Below, piece after piece: positions 39,980 to 47,952 of a DNA stretch of 64,000 nt. The stretch lies in assembly GCF_014640435.1 (NCBI RefSeq), contig NZ_BMGY01000002.1, positions 1 through 64,000 of the forward strand, in the 5' to 3' direction. The notes under the pieces are model-generated. The model saw nothing but the letters and a program-made list of their open reading frames with translations. It made no database searches and had not been told where the DNA came from. The stretch is from Hymenobacter frigidus (lineage in GTDB: Bacteria > Bacteroidota > Bacteroidia > Cytophagales > Hymenobacteraceae). Numbering within the stretch: the stretch's first letter is position 1; the number at the start of each line of letters is the position of its first letter. The position numbers and the translations under genes were made by a program.

Positions 39980-40903
39980 TTATGCCACTTTTGCTTCAGG
40001 AGCAGCGGTAATGGACAAGGCGATTTGGTGGGCTTGTGCCTCTTTGCTGACGTAGAATTTTCGCTCGCGCATGTCGTACACGTTGCCTTTGGCCAGCACG
40101 TGCATGGTGATATTTTCGATGGAAATCACGGTGCCCTTCTTGGCGGCGGCGGTGTTGTTGTGCTGGATATTATGGCCGTCGAGAATGATAACCAGGTTAG
40201 AACCAATGGTTTCAACCAGGTTGCCTTCGGTGATGAGCACGCCGGTGTCTTCGCCCAGGCCAATGCCAATGAGCTTAGGGTGCAGGGCCACCGACTCGAT
40301 GAGCCGGCCAAACCGGCCGCGTTTCACAAAGTGCGAGTCGATGATGGCCGCTGAGAGCAAGCCCAAGCCCGTGCCCATTTTTACGGCCCCTTTCAGCAAC
40401 GCATCGGGCACTGAGCCGCCACGAATCATCAGGTGCGACATGGCCATGGCTCCGGCGCTGGTGCCGGCAATTACAAAGTTGGGCTCGGTGATATAGCGCT
40501 GCGTCATGCGGTTGAGGAAATCGGTTTCGCCGAACATCTCGCGCAGACGCGACTGGTTGCCGCCCGAGAACATGACCACGTCGGCGGCCATCAGGCGCTC
40601 CAAGTACTCGGGCTGCCGGGCATCTTCGGGCGTGCGAATGTCCATGATGCCCACATTCAGGCAGTTGAGCATAGCGTAGGAGCCCGTGTAAACTGGGCCG
40701 ACCTCCTCCGGAATCATCGAGGCCGTGGTAATGACTTCGATGCGCGGGTCAAGCTTGCCCGTTTCGAGCACAATACGCTTAAGAATGCCTAACTCAAAAA
40801 AGTTGAGGTAGTATTTGCGGCGGGTCCGGGGGTTGGGGTAAGTGCCCTTGTCCTCGTTGCCGCCGACGGCGATGAGCTTGCCGAGCGGAATGATGGTTTT
40901 CAA
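39980..40903 (-). CDS. cphB: Cyanophycinase
   Basis: A serine exopeptidase of family S51 that degrades cyanophycin (poly-Asp with Arg side chains) to beta-Asp-Arg. Features are GKLIAVGGNEDKG, VVMFSGGNQSRLREMF, the nucleophile elbow IAGTSAGAMAMS and GLGLLSAAIIDSHFVKRGRF followed by GIGLGEDTG. The start is uncertain: I prefer TTG 40903 (reading (M)KTIIPLGKLIAVGG), since the frame upstream to ATG 40999 does not resemble the family and contains a promoter-like AACTTTG. This form has 307 residues. No secretion signal. Confidence 0.9.
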   Translation of the reverse strand: MKTIIPLGKLIAVGGNEDKGTYPNPRTRRKYYLNFFELGILKRIVLETGKLDPRIEVITTASMIPEEVGPVYTGSYAMLNCLNVGIMDIRTPEDARQPEYLERLMAADVVMFSGGNQSRLREMFGETDFLNRMTQRYITEPNFVIAGTSAGAMAMSHLMIRGGSVPDALLKGAVKMGTGLGLLSAAIIDSHFVKRGRFGRLIESVALHPKLIGIGLGEDTGVLITEGNLVETIGSNLVIILDGHNIQHNNTAAAKKGTVISIENITMHVLAKGNVYDMRERKFYVSKEAQAHQIALSITAAPEAKVA

Positions 40904-41008
40904 CGGATAGCGGAAATTACGGAGTGATGCAGAATAGTAGGCGCCAAATGGCGGCCAGTGGGAGTTGAGCCCGGGGCAAAGTTCGGGCCGGATGACCAAA
41001 CGGCCACG

Positions 41009-42832
41009 CTATGGCCGAACGGCCAGCAGCGCATCGAGCGTGCCGGTGGCCACAGAGTGGTAGTTGGGGCGCGCTTCCTTATAGATAGCCCGGGCGCGGG
41101 CCACTCCATCGGGCTGGGCCAACAGCGCCCGGTACAGCGGCACCAGAAACTTGCGCCGCCCCACGTGCCTCAGAAAATTTTCCAGCGCCGGGGTAGCAGC
41201 TGCATATTCTGCCCGCAGCGTGTGCGGAAACCAAGCCGTGAGAATTTCAGAGTTCCCGGAATTCGTGAATTGGAACGCTGCATCTAACTCCGCCAACTGC
41301 CCGGCCGGCGGGGTAGGCGGCAGGCCATGGAGGAAATGCACCCACTCGTGGCTGCTCCACTCGGTGGTATCGGCCCGGAAGGTGCCGGAGGGAGTCCCAC
41401 TTTTCAGGCGGGCCAGGGCGGCATCTACCAACTCGAAGCGGCGCGACGTGACGGCCGGCGCATTGGGGGGCAGGCCGGGGCCGTCGACCCAGGCGGCCAG
41501 CTGCAGCCGGTCTTCCAGGCCGGGCTCCTGGTCCAGTAGCTCGGCGCGGAGGTAGTGCAGAAACGTGGCCGTGTCCATGGCCTGAAAGCTGAAGCGAGCG
41601 AAGTACTCCTTAATAAAGGTGTCGAGCCGCAGCCGGCCAATGAGGGACTCCAGCGTCAGCAGCAGACTGCAGCCTTTCTCGTAAGCAATTTCGGTGAGGC
41701 CTTCGTCGGGGTCGCGGCCGGCCAGCGCCAGGTGCAGGTGGGTATCGGGGCTGGCCACCCCGATTTCGGCGATGGTGTGATGCAAAGCTGCCCGGCCCAG
41801 TACCTGTAGCATGTCGGCGTACTCACGGCCATACAAATGTTCCATGATGCGCCGCTCGAAATAAACCGTGAATCCTTCGTTCAGCCAGAAATCATCCCAC
41901 GTTGCATTTGTAACCAAGTTGCCCGACCACGAGTGCGCCAGCTCATGAGCCACCAAACTAGTCAGGCTGCGGTCGCCAGCCATAATAGTTGGTGTTACAA
42001 ATGTTAATCGTGGGTTTTCCATCCCGCCGAAGGGGAAGCTGGGTGGTAGCACCAGCAAATCGTAGCGCTCCCAGCGGTAGGGGCCATAAAGTTCTTCGGC
42101 GGCGGCCACCATGTGTTCAAGGTCGGCAAACTCATGATTGGCCATGGGCAGCGTGGCCGGCTCGGCATAGATGCCGGTCCGGTTGCTGAGCGTAGCAAAG
42201 GCGAGGTCGCCGACGGCCAGGGCCATGAGGTAAGCCGGAATGGGCTGGCTCATCCGGAAATGATACTCGCCATTGGCGTTAAGCTGCTGCGGGTTCTCGG
42301 CGCTCATCAGGGCCAGCAGGTGGGCCGGCACGCGCACCTGGGCTTCGTAGGTGAAGCGAATGCCCGGCGAGTCCTGACACGGCAGCCAGGTGCGTGCCAG
42401 AATGGCCTGCGACTGCGTGAACAGGAAGGGTTGGATGCCGGCCGTCTGGGAGGGGAGGAGCCACTGTAGCGCTGCCGCCGTAGGAGCCGTGCGGTAGTGA
42501 ATGCGAACGGCAGCAGTCTCAGCCGACAGGGCCACGCGCAGCGCTTGCCCCAATGTCGGGTCTGGCGCATCCAGCGAAAACTCTGCCGGGTGAACGGAAC
42601 CATCTACCCTAAGATGCTCTACGTTTTCAATCGCAAGGTCGCGGGTGTCGAACACAACCTCCGTGGCAGCCTCGGCCGGTGTGAGGTGCCACGTCGCGCT
42701 GCCAGCCAGGGTGCGACTATCAAAGTCAACTCTCAGGTCGAGGGCTAAATGATGCGCCCGGACTGGGCTGCTGCCCGCATAGCTGTGCGGGTCGGTGGGC
42801 AGGCTGATAGGGGGCGAAGTTGGAATTGCCAT
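41009..42832 (-). CDS. M1 family aminopeptidase (LTA4-hydrolase-like)
   Basis: A 607-residue zinc aminopeptidase. GGMENPRLTFVTPTIMAG is the exopeptidase motif, VAHELAHSWSGNLVTNATW holds HExxH, and FWLNEGFTVYFERRIME provides the third zinc ligand Glu. After the catalytic domain comes the ~150-residue helical domain typical of leukotriene-A4-hydrolase-type M1 enzymes. No signal peptide is visible (MAIPTSPPISLPTDPHSYAG), so it is probably cytosolic. A TTACTTTG box lies ~58 nt upstream. It is followed on the same strand by cyanophycinase, a plausible partner in peptide recycling. Confidence 0.95.
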   Translation of the reverse strand: MAIPTSPPISLPTDPHSYAGSSPVRAHHLALDLRVDFDSRTLAGSATWHLTPAEAATEVVFDTRDLAIENVEHLRVDGSVHPAEFSLDAPDPTLGQALRVALSAETAAVRIHYRTAPTAAALQWLLPSQTAGIQPFLFTQSQAILARTWLPCQDSPGIRFTYEAQVRVPAHLLALMSAENPQQLNANGEYHFRMSQPIPAYLMALAVGDLAFATLSNRTGIYAEPATLPMANHEFADLEHMVAAAEELYGPYRWERYDLLVLPPSFPFGGMENPRLTFVTPTIMAGDRSLTSLVAHELAHSWSGNLVTNATWDDFWLNEGFTVYFERRIMEHLYGREYADMLQVLGRAALHHTIAEIGVASPDTHLHLALAGRDPDEGLTEIAYEKGCSLLLTLESLIGRLRLDTFIKEYFARFSFQAMDTATFLHYLRAELLDQEPGLEDRLQLAAWVDGPGLPPNAPAVTSRRFELVDAALARLKSGTPSGTFRADTTEWSSHEWVHFLHGLPPTPPAGQLAELDAAFQFTNSGNSEILTAWFPHTLRAEYAAATPALENFLRHVGRRKFLVPLYRALLAQPDGVARARAIYKEARPNYHSVATGTLDALLAVRP

Positions 42833-42889
42833 AAAGAGAGGTGAGAAAATGAGCAGCTATTACTGCCATGAGTGAAACGCTGGGGCTGC

Positions 42890-42897
42890 CAAAGTAA
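42890..42897 (-). promoter_or_regulatory. -7 box for the M1 aminopeptidase gene (TTACTTTG)
   Basis: Reads TTACTTTG on the minus strand, giving a leader of about 50 nt to the ATG at 42832. The rest of 42833-43232 holds a second box, GTACTTTG at 43116-43123, for the L,D-transpeptidase gene and no open frame of interest. Confidence 0.5.
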
Positions 42898-43232
42898 GTA
42901 ACCTCCGATGACCTTTCCATGAAATCAGGAACAAGCTTGTGGGCCTAACAACTCATTAATTGAGGCTTGAGCCAGAACTAAACCCTTGGTTGACCGGTAA
43001 ATAATGGGAACACACATGGCCCCGTTACTTGTGCTAACCCACTGGGCCACGGGCTCACAGCCCGAAGTTGGCATGATTACGGTCTTGGCATGGGTGGGCT
43101 GTGCGCCATAGTCGCGTACTTTGTGAACGGACTGCCGACACGCAGCTTGGCGCAACCCCACCTTTGGCCTGGCAGTACAATGCCCGGCTTACGGCAACTG
43201 CCGTGCTTCTTTCGTCCGCTTTATTTTATTCA

Positions 43233-44969
43233 ATGTTCCTGTTCCTTCGTTTTACTTCCCTGCTATGGGTGCTGCTGCTGGCAGCATTAGGCGGTGTCAC
43301 TTTGCAAGCCTGCGGCCCTGGTTCCGATGAGAGCCGGTCGAGTGGCACTGCTGCCGATAATTCCTTGGTTGGCGCGCAGCCGCTCATGGACAGTACCTAC
43401 CTCATCAAGACCTTCCGGGCCGAGCCAGCTTTCAAATCCCAACTCCTGCCTGCTCGTCGGTTCTACCGAGAGCGGGGTTTCCGACTTGGTTGGTTTAAAG
43501 ACCACAAGCTCGTGCCGCAGGCTCAAACGCTACAGAATATAGTAGCTAAAGCAGCAGATGAAGGCCTTGATGCTAAAGATTACCAAGTTAAGGACTTTAA
43601 GCAACTTTTCGCAGCGTTAGACAAGGCCGGTGACGACCCTGCACGTCGCACTGCCCTCGAGCGCCAGATTGATGTAGCCCTCACCGGGACATACATGAAA
43701 TGGGCTAATGACTATTATAGGGGCGTGGCCAACCCGCGCGATACCAAGAGCACGGCCTGGCAGGTGAAGCCCAATAAGATTAAGCTGAACAAGGCTCTGC
43801 TAACGTTTCTGGGCGACCGCAAAAGCCGCTACAATTACTACGAGTTTGCCCCGCTCCACCCCGAATACGACCAGCTGAAAAAGGCACTGGCTACCTACCG
43901 CGCTCAGGAGCGGGCCGGTGGCTGGCCCATACTGCCCACCACGCTGGCCCTGAAGCCCGGCGATACCTCGCCGGCCATTGCAGCGCTGCGAAAGCGCCTG
44001 CTCGATAGCGCTGGCGGGAGCATCGCCAGCACGACTGCGGCTCCTGCTACGGCCCCAGCGGCAGGGGTAGCCCCCGTTGCCCAGGTGTATGACCCCGAAC
44101 TGGTAAGTGCCGTTAAGCAGTTTCAGCAGGATGCCGGTCTGAAGTCCGACGGCATCGTGCGGGGCGAAACCCTGCGCCAGCTTAACGTGCCCATTGGCAC
44201 GCGCATCGACCAACTCATCCTCAACATGGAGCGCTGGCGCTGGCTTCCCAAACGCTTCGAGCCGAGCTACCTTTTGGTGAATATTCCGGAGTATACGCTG
44301 CACGTTATCGAAGAGAATAAGGAAGCGTTTAACATGCGCGTGATTGTGGGCAAAGTGTTGCACGAGACGCCCGTGTTCAGCGATAAGCTGGAATATGTAG
44401 TGCTGGCGCCTTACTGGAATGTGCCCTTCAGCATTATCGATAAAGAGCTGCGCGGTAAGCTGGCTGTCAACCCCAACTACCTCGACCGCCTCGATATGGA
44501 AGTGGTGAAGGGCTACGGCCGCAAAGCCGAGGTCATTGACCCCGGTTCGGTCGATTGGGCCAACGTCACGCAAGAAACCTTCAAGTACACCCTGCGTCGC
44601 CGCCCTGGGCCCAAAAATGACCTGGGTGATGTGAAGTTCATCTTCCCGAACTCCAACGATGTTTACCTGCACGATACTCCCCACGACGAGCTGTTTTCGC
44701 AGAGCAATCGTAGCTTCAGCCACGGCTGTGTGCGCCTGGCCGAACCGATGAAACTGGCCAGCTACTTGCTGCGCGACCGCCCGGAGTGGGACCAGCAAAC
44801 CATTCTCGATACCGTCGCTACCCGGCGCGAAAAGTACATTACGCTCAAAAAGAAACTGCCCGTGTACTTGGTTTATTTCACCGCTTGGGCCGATGAAGCC
44901 GGCCGCCCCCACTTCCGCGATGACATTTACGGCCTCGATAAAAAACTCGCTCGCGAGTACTTTGATTAG
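43233..44969 (+). CDS. L,D-transpeptidase, YcbB-like, lipoprotein
   Basis: A 578-residue envelope enzyme, start at ATG 43233. This choice puts the hydrophobic signal (FTSLLWVLLLAALGG) and the lipobox LQAC at the N-terminus; the longer frame reads through untranslated sequence. Residues ~60-240 are the YcbB-type scaffold domain and ~250-345 a peptidoglycan-binding segment (PGDTSPAIAALRKRLLD and DAGLKSDGIVRGETLRQLN). The YkuD catalytic domain ends with NRSFSHGCVRLAEPMKLASY (Cys near 499). It forms 3-3 cross-links in peptidoglycan. A strong terminator follows. Confidence 0.95.
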   Translation: MFLFLRFTSLLWVLLLAALGGVTLQACGPGSDESRSSGTAADNSLVGAQPLMDSTYLIKTFRAEPAFKSQLLPARRFYRERGFRLGWFKDHKLVPQAQTLQNIVAKAADEGLDAKDYQVKDFKQLFAALDKAGDDPARRTALERQIDVALTGTYMKWANDYYRGVANPRDTKSTAWQVKPNKIKLNKALLTFLGDRKSRYNYYEFAPLHPEYDQLKKALATYRAQERAGGWPILPTTLALKPGDTSPAIAALRKRLLDSAGGSIASTTAAPATAPAAGVAPVAQVYDPELVSAVKQFQQDAGLKSDGIVRGETLRQLNVPIGTRIDQLILNMERWRWLPKRFEPSYLLVNIPEYTLHVIEENKEAFNMRVIVGKVLHETPVFSDKLEYVVLAPYWNVPFSIIDKELRGKLAVNPNYLDRLDMEVVKGYGRKAEVIDPGSVDWANVTQETFKYTLRRRPGPKNDLGDVKFIFPNSNDVYLHDTPHDELFSQSNRSFSHGCVRLAEPMKLASYLLRDRPEWDQQTILDTVATRREKYITLKKKLPVYLVYFTAWADEAGRPHFRDDIYGLDKKLAREYFD

Positions 44970-44998
44970 CCAATCACAAAGCAAAGGCATCGTTCTTG

Positions 44999-45030
44999 AA
45001 AGCCCGGCAACTGCAAAGTTGCCGGGCTTT
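44999..45030 (+). terminator. Hairpin terminator after the L,D-transpeptidase gene
   Basis: AAAGCCCGGCAACT (44999-45012) pairs perfectly with AGTTGCCGGGCTTT (45017-45030), followed by more T residues. Confidence 0.92.
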
Positions 45031-45086
45031 TTTTGCTGCCAATAGGAAGCTCTGGCCTGAGCGGATACGAATGAGGCGTGAGATTA

Positions 45087-45225
45087 TGTAAACAGACGGG
45101 CACTCCGTCGGGAACGGCAATGCATGATAACAAATGTGACGCAGCGATTTGTTGGAATCTCTGTTTACATATGAGTGACAAAGGAATTGAATAGCCGAAC
45201 CAGCGCTAACTCAAATGTAAACAGA
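45087..45225. promoter_or_regulatory. Three copies of TGTAAACAGA upstream of the XRE gene
   Basis: The 10-mer TGTAAACAGA occurs at 45087-45096 (+), 45160-45169 (-) and 45216-45225 (+) in the 320-nt gap before the regulator gene. Three exact copies in 140 bp are unlikely by chance. They could be operator sites for the XRE-family protein or another factor. Confidence 0.5.
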
Positions 45226-45254
45226 GGGGAGAATAGACGCTTTCCCACCAACAC

Positions 45255-45286
45255 ATTCTTTTGACTACATTTGTAATCAAAAGAAT
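45255..45286. promoter_or_regulatory. Palindromic operator over the XRE -7 box
   Basis: ATTCTTTTGA (45255-45264) and TCAAAAGAAT (45277-45286) flank a second palindrome, TACATTTGTA, which itself contains the -7 box TACATTTG (45266-45273). The start codon is at 45290, 16 nt further. A bound dimer would cover the promoter, so autorepression by the encoded XRE protein is likely. Confidence 0.6.
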
Positions 45287-45289
45287 ATC

Positions 45290-45976
45290 ATGGTTGAGCG
45301 CATCCGAAATTTGCTGGAAACCCGGCAGTTAACTCCTACTCAATTCGCCGACCTTATTGGCGTGGCCCGGCCCATCGTGAGCCATATTCTATCGGGCCGG
45401 AATAAGCCCAGCCTCGAAGTGGTGCAACGCGTTTTGGCAGCTCTACCAGACCTCTCAATGCCTTGGCTGCTGAATGGCAGCGGCCCCATGTATTCGGCCG
45501 CTCCTAGCGCGCCCTCAGCCACCGCTGACAAGCAGTATGTGGAAGTCACTCAAGCAGCGGAAGCAGCGCCTGCATCAAGGGTAGTGCCTCCAATTACCGC
45601 TACTGCTCCCCCGTTAATAGTCGCGCCTTCGCGTGCCGTCCAGATAGACGCCTCATTTTCAGCTGCAAAACCTGCAAAAAGAGTTGTAATGGGCGGACCT
45701 ACCCCCAAGCGTTTCACTCCCAAGGCCGCAGAGCCCCAACCCGCCTTCACTGCGCCCGCAGCCACAGCCCCAGCTAGCGAAACCAGTCCCATAGTGGCAG
45801 ACCAGCCACAGCCAGCACCCGAAGTAGAGACATTACCAGTTGCCGTCGTTGGGGCTGCCTCATTCAAGGATGACGCTTCAATCGCCACCGCGCTGTTTGC
45901 CGGGGCTGAAAAGCCAATTCGACGGATTGTGATTTTCTATCGGGATGGCTCCTTTGCCGACTATCAGCCCGAATAA
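45290..45976 (+). CDS. XRE-family helix-turn-helix regulator
   Basis: A 228-residue protein. Residues 1-65 form a Cro/C1-type HTH: VERIRNLLETRQLTPTQFAD, then LIGVARPIVSHILSGRNKPS and LSMPWLLNGSGPMY. Residues ~75-200 are Ala/Pro/Thr-rich and disordered. The last ~20 residues (KPIRRIVIFYRDGSFADYQP) form a short strand-like module whose conservation pattern suggests a dimerisation or interaction tip. The palindromic site over its own promoter points to autoregulation. Targets unknown. Confidence 0.88.
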   Translation: MVERIRNLLETRQLTPTQFADLIGVARPIVSHILSGRNKPSLEVVQRVLAALPDLSMPWLLNGSGPMYSAAPSAPSATADKQYVEVTQAAEAAPASRVVPPITATAPPLIVAPSRAVQIDASFSAAKPAKRVVMGGPTPKRFTPKAAEPQPAFTAPAATAPASETSPIVADQPQPAPEVETLPVAVVGAASFKDDASIATALFAGAEKPIRRIVIFYRDGSFADYQPE

Positions 45977-46918
45977 AGCCGCTGTTTCGTTCGGTGAATC
46001 GGTCTTTGACTAAGCTCACAGCGTGGTCAAATGGCAGTCCTGTGTCGTGACCAAACGAAAATACAAAGGAGGTGTCTTGCCAGTTCAGGACGGCATTTCT
46101 ACTAAATCTCTTTCGTTGCTCTGAGTGGATGTAGGGGTGCAATGCCCAGATTCAAGAGCTATTTGTATTGTAGAAATACTGAGCAGATAGGGCGGCAATC
46201 ACGCGCTCTAAGGCACTTAGTGGTCTTTGTATTCACTCATGCCCGGCGTACCGTGCCATAGGGAAAAGTATAAATTGTCATGCTAGTCCAGTGCCCGCTG
46301 GCAGCAGGCTTTTTGACAAGGATGCTGCTGCTGATTTTACTAAAAAAATCTTATATCGCATTCTGTGCTTTGCTAATGAGTATGGTTTCAAATTTGGGCA
46401 GGCTGTTACTATCTATATGTCTTACATAAATCACTAACTTTCAATAAATTAATTACTACTAATGAAATGACTGGAGGAAGTAATTCAACCTGTATCATTC
46501 ATGCATGTATCGTGTGGTAGGAACCTTGTTATTCGGCTTCATTAGTAATCATGGCGCATTCATAATACAGCCCAAGCTGTTCTTGCTGCTAATGATATTG
46601 ACAAATACGCGGATAAGGAAAATTATAAAAACCAGAAACATACGAATTGAGGGATGCTAACGGATAGAGTTCAGACTTGGCTTTTTTCTACAGCCGGTAA
46701 GTCACAGTTATCTGGCTAGAAAAATGCGATTACTGATAGGGGTTCTTCTGCTCCAGGTTGCTGAGCATAAACATATCGCCAAGGCCACTTGTCGGGCTTG
46801 AATTGACAATTGTTAACCTTTGATATTTGCTTCTCGCAGAGCGGAAAATGCGGAAAGCAAAGAGGAGCAGAAATGTTGTCTTACCTACACAACCGACAGG
46901 GGTTGGAATTGTCAGGGG
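45977..46918. other. ~940-nt stretch without a gene, AT-rich in its second half
   Basis: No frame with plausible coding character is seen on either strand. Base composition falls from about 46180 onward (many AAAT and TTAC runs), unlike the surrounding GC-rich genes. There is no long inverted repeat and no transposase remnant that I recognise. It may be decayed foreign DNA. Confidence 0.5.
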
Positions 46919-46949
46919 TTGTTCGTTTGACGATGGGGGGTTATCTTCG
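46919..46949 (+). promoter_or_regulatory. Promoter of the small lipoprotein gene, near-leaderless
   Basis: TTG at 46919-46921 and TATCTTCG at 46942-46949 are 20 bp apart, matching the Bacteroidota consensus. The ATG at 46954 is 4 nt after the box, so transcription would begin at about the start codon. Confidence 0.6.
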
Positions 46950-46953
46950 CGTC

Positions 46954-47130
46954 ATGAAACTGACCCGCATGAATCTTTGGTTGGCCGCCGCCGCGGCAAT
47001 GCTCCTGACGGCCTCTTGCGCCCAGGCTCCCGACGCTGAAACAGACCCTAGCGCCGATGCCGCCTACAAGCGTGCCCACCGTGCCGAAGGCTACCGCGAA
47101 GCCCAGCGCTCCAACGTCACGCGTAATTAA
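46954..47130 (+). CDS. Small lipoprotein, 58 residues
   Basis: The start is set at ATG 46954 (MKLTRMNLWLAAAAAMLLTA) because the promoter ends just before it. The lipobox is LTASC (Cys near 22). The mature ~36 residues are charged (ADAAYKRAHRAEGYREAQRS) with no Cys and no recognisable family. It is followed by a strong terminator and is therefore a stand-alone gene. Confidence 0.75.
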   Translation: MKLTRMNLWLAAAAAMLLTASCAQAPDAETDPSADAAYKRAHRAEGYREAQRSNVTRN

Positions 47131-47176
47131 ACCAGCCAGTCATTCGGCGCTTGCTTAGGCGGCGATGTTGGTTAGA

Positions 47177-47222
47177 AAACGAAAAAGCCCTCGCCAAAAA
47201 TCTGGCGGGGGCTTTTTCGTTT
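47177..47222 (+). terminator. Hairpin terminator after the small lipoprotein gene
   Basis: AAACGAAAAAGCCC-CGCCA pairs with TGGCG-GGGCTTTTTCGTTT, a long stem with a T-run on each strand. It may also serve the convergent gene ending at 47239. Confidence 0.88.
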
Positions 47223-47238
47223 TTTTGTCGGGGGGGTA

Positions 47239-47718
47239 CTAGCCGGCGGCAACCAGCACGGGCGTGGGCACCGTTTCGAAACTTGGCAGGCTGATATCGG
47301 CCAGCAGGTCGCGCTCCAATAGGTCGGCCCAGGTCCGGAGGTAGAGCACTACGTCGTCGCGTTGGTTGTGGCGGAGGGCATCGCGGCGCTCGAAAGGGAT
47401 GGCGGCCCGGATGGTAGGGTCGGAGATGCGCTCCAGGTGGGTCAAGTCGGCGCGGGAGAAACCGAGGGCCAGCATCTCGTCGATGGTCTGGTCGATGGGC
47501 AGGCCGCTGGTGGGGCAATAGTCGATAATCTGGCGCTCCCAGTCGCCGTAGCGCTGCATGGCGCGGGCATGAATCTCGGCCTTGGTGAGACGGGTAATGG
47601 TCTGGGCGAGGTGGCCGCAGTTGCAGCTGCCCATGTGGCCCCACTGGTAGGGAGCAGTTGCGAGACGGTGGGCCGTGTTGCGCAGGGCCTGAATAACGGG
47701 AAGTGTGGGCTGAGCCAT
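47239..47718 (-). CDS. Protein of unknown function with a CNCGH motif
   Basis: A 159-residue cytosolic protein, start MAQPTLPVIQALRNTAHRLA. It contains HMGSCNCGHLAQTITRLTKA near residues 28-47; the Cys-x-Cys-x-His group could bind a metal. A further Cys is in IDYCPTSGLPIDQTI. The C-terminal half is helical (LALGFSRADLTHLERISDP). The overlapping frame 47117-47644 is a shadow of it. I do not recognise the family, although the sequence looks conserved rather than random. Confidence 0.7.
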   Translation of the reverse strand: MAQPTLPVIQALRNTAHRLATAPYQWGHMGSCNCGHLAQTITRLTKAEIHARAMQRYGDWERQIIDYCPTSGLPIDQTIDEMLALGFSRADLTHLERISDPTIRAAIPFERRDALRHNQRDDVVLYLRTWADLLERDLLADISLPSFETVPTPVLVAAG

Positions 47719-47768
47719 AGGGGGGAGGCAGGGTTAATTATCCGCAGTCAAAGCAAGTTACCGGCCCC

Positions 47769-47816
47769 TAAAAGCAGCAGGCCCCGGAAAAAGTTTTCCG
47801 GGGCCTGCTGCTTTTA
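47769..47816. terminator. Hairpin with 23-bp perfect arms
   Basis: TAAAAGCAGCAGGCCCCGGA plus AAA on the left is the exact reverse complement of the right arm ending CCTGCTGCTTTTA, with a 2-nt loop. It most likely ends transcription of the DEAD-box gene (minus strand), with palindrome copy 7 lying in between. Confidence 0.85.
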
Positions 47817-47843
47817 ACTGAAATTGAACGACGTTTAAAGAGT

Positions 47844-47937
47844 TCGTCATGCTGAGCACAGTCGAAGCATCTCTACTGTTATACTAAATCTGGTTAGTTG
47901 CGCGGTAGAGATGCTTCGGCTGCGCTCAGTCCGACGT
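47844..47937. repeat. Dispersed palindrome, copy 7
   Basis: GTCATGCTGAGCACAGTCGA on the left pairs, with a few mismatches, with the right arm TCGGCTGCGCTCAGTCCGAC. The inner stem AAGCATCTCTAC/GTAGAGATGCTT matches copy 4. It is the most degenerate large copy, set between the DEAD-box stop codon and its likely terminator. Confidence 0.88.
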
Positions 47938-47952
47938 GCTTTCATACGCTGC

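Noticed and set aside
45864..46142. 92-codon minus-strand frame
   Set aside because: It overlaps the end of the XRE gene, and its sequence resembles no family; no promoter.
47117..47644. 175-codon minus-strand frame rich in Pro, Arg and His
   Set aside because: It is the out-of-frame shadow of the 47239-47718 gene.
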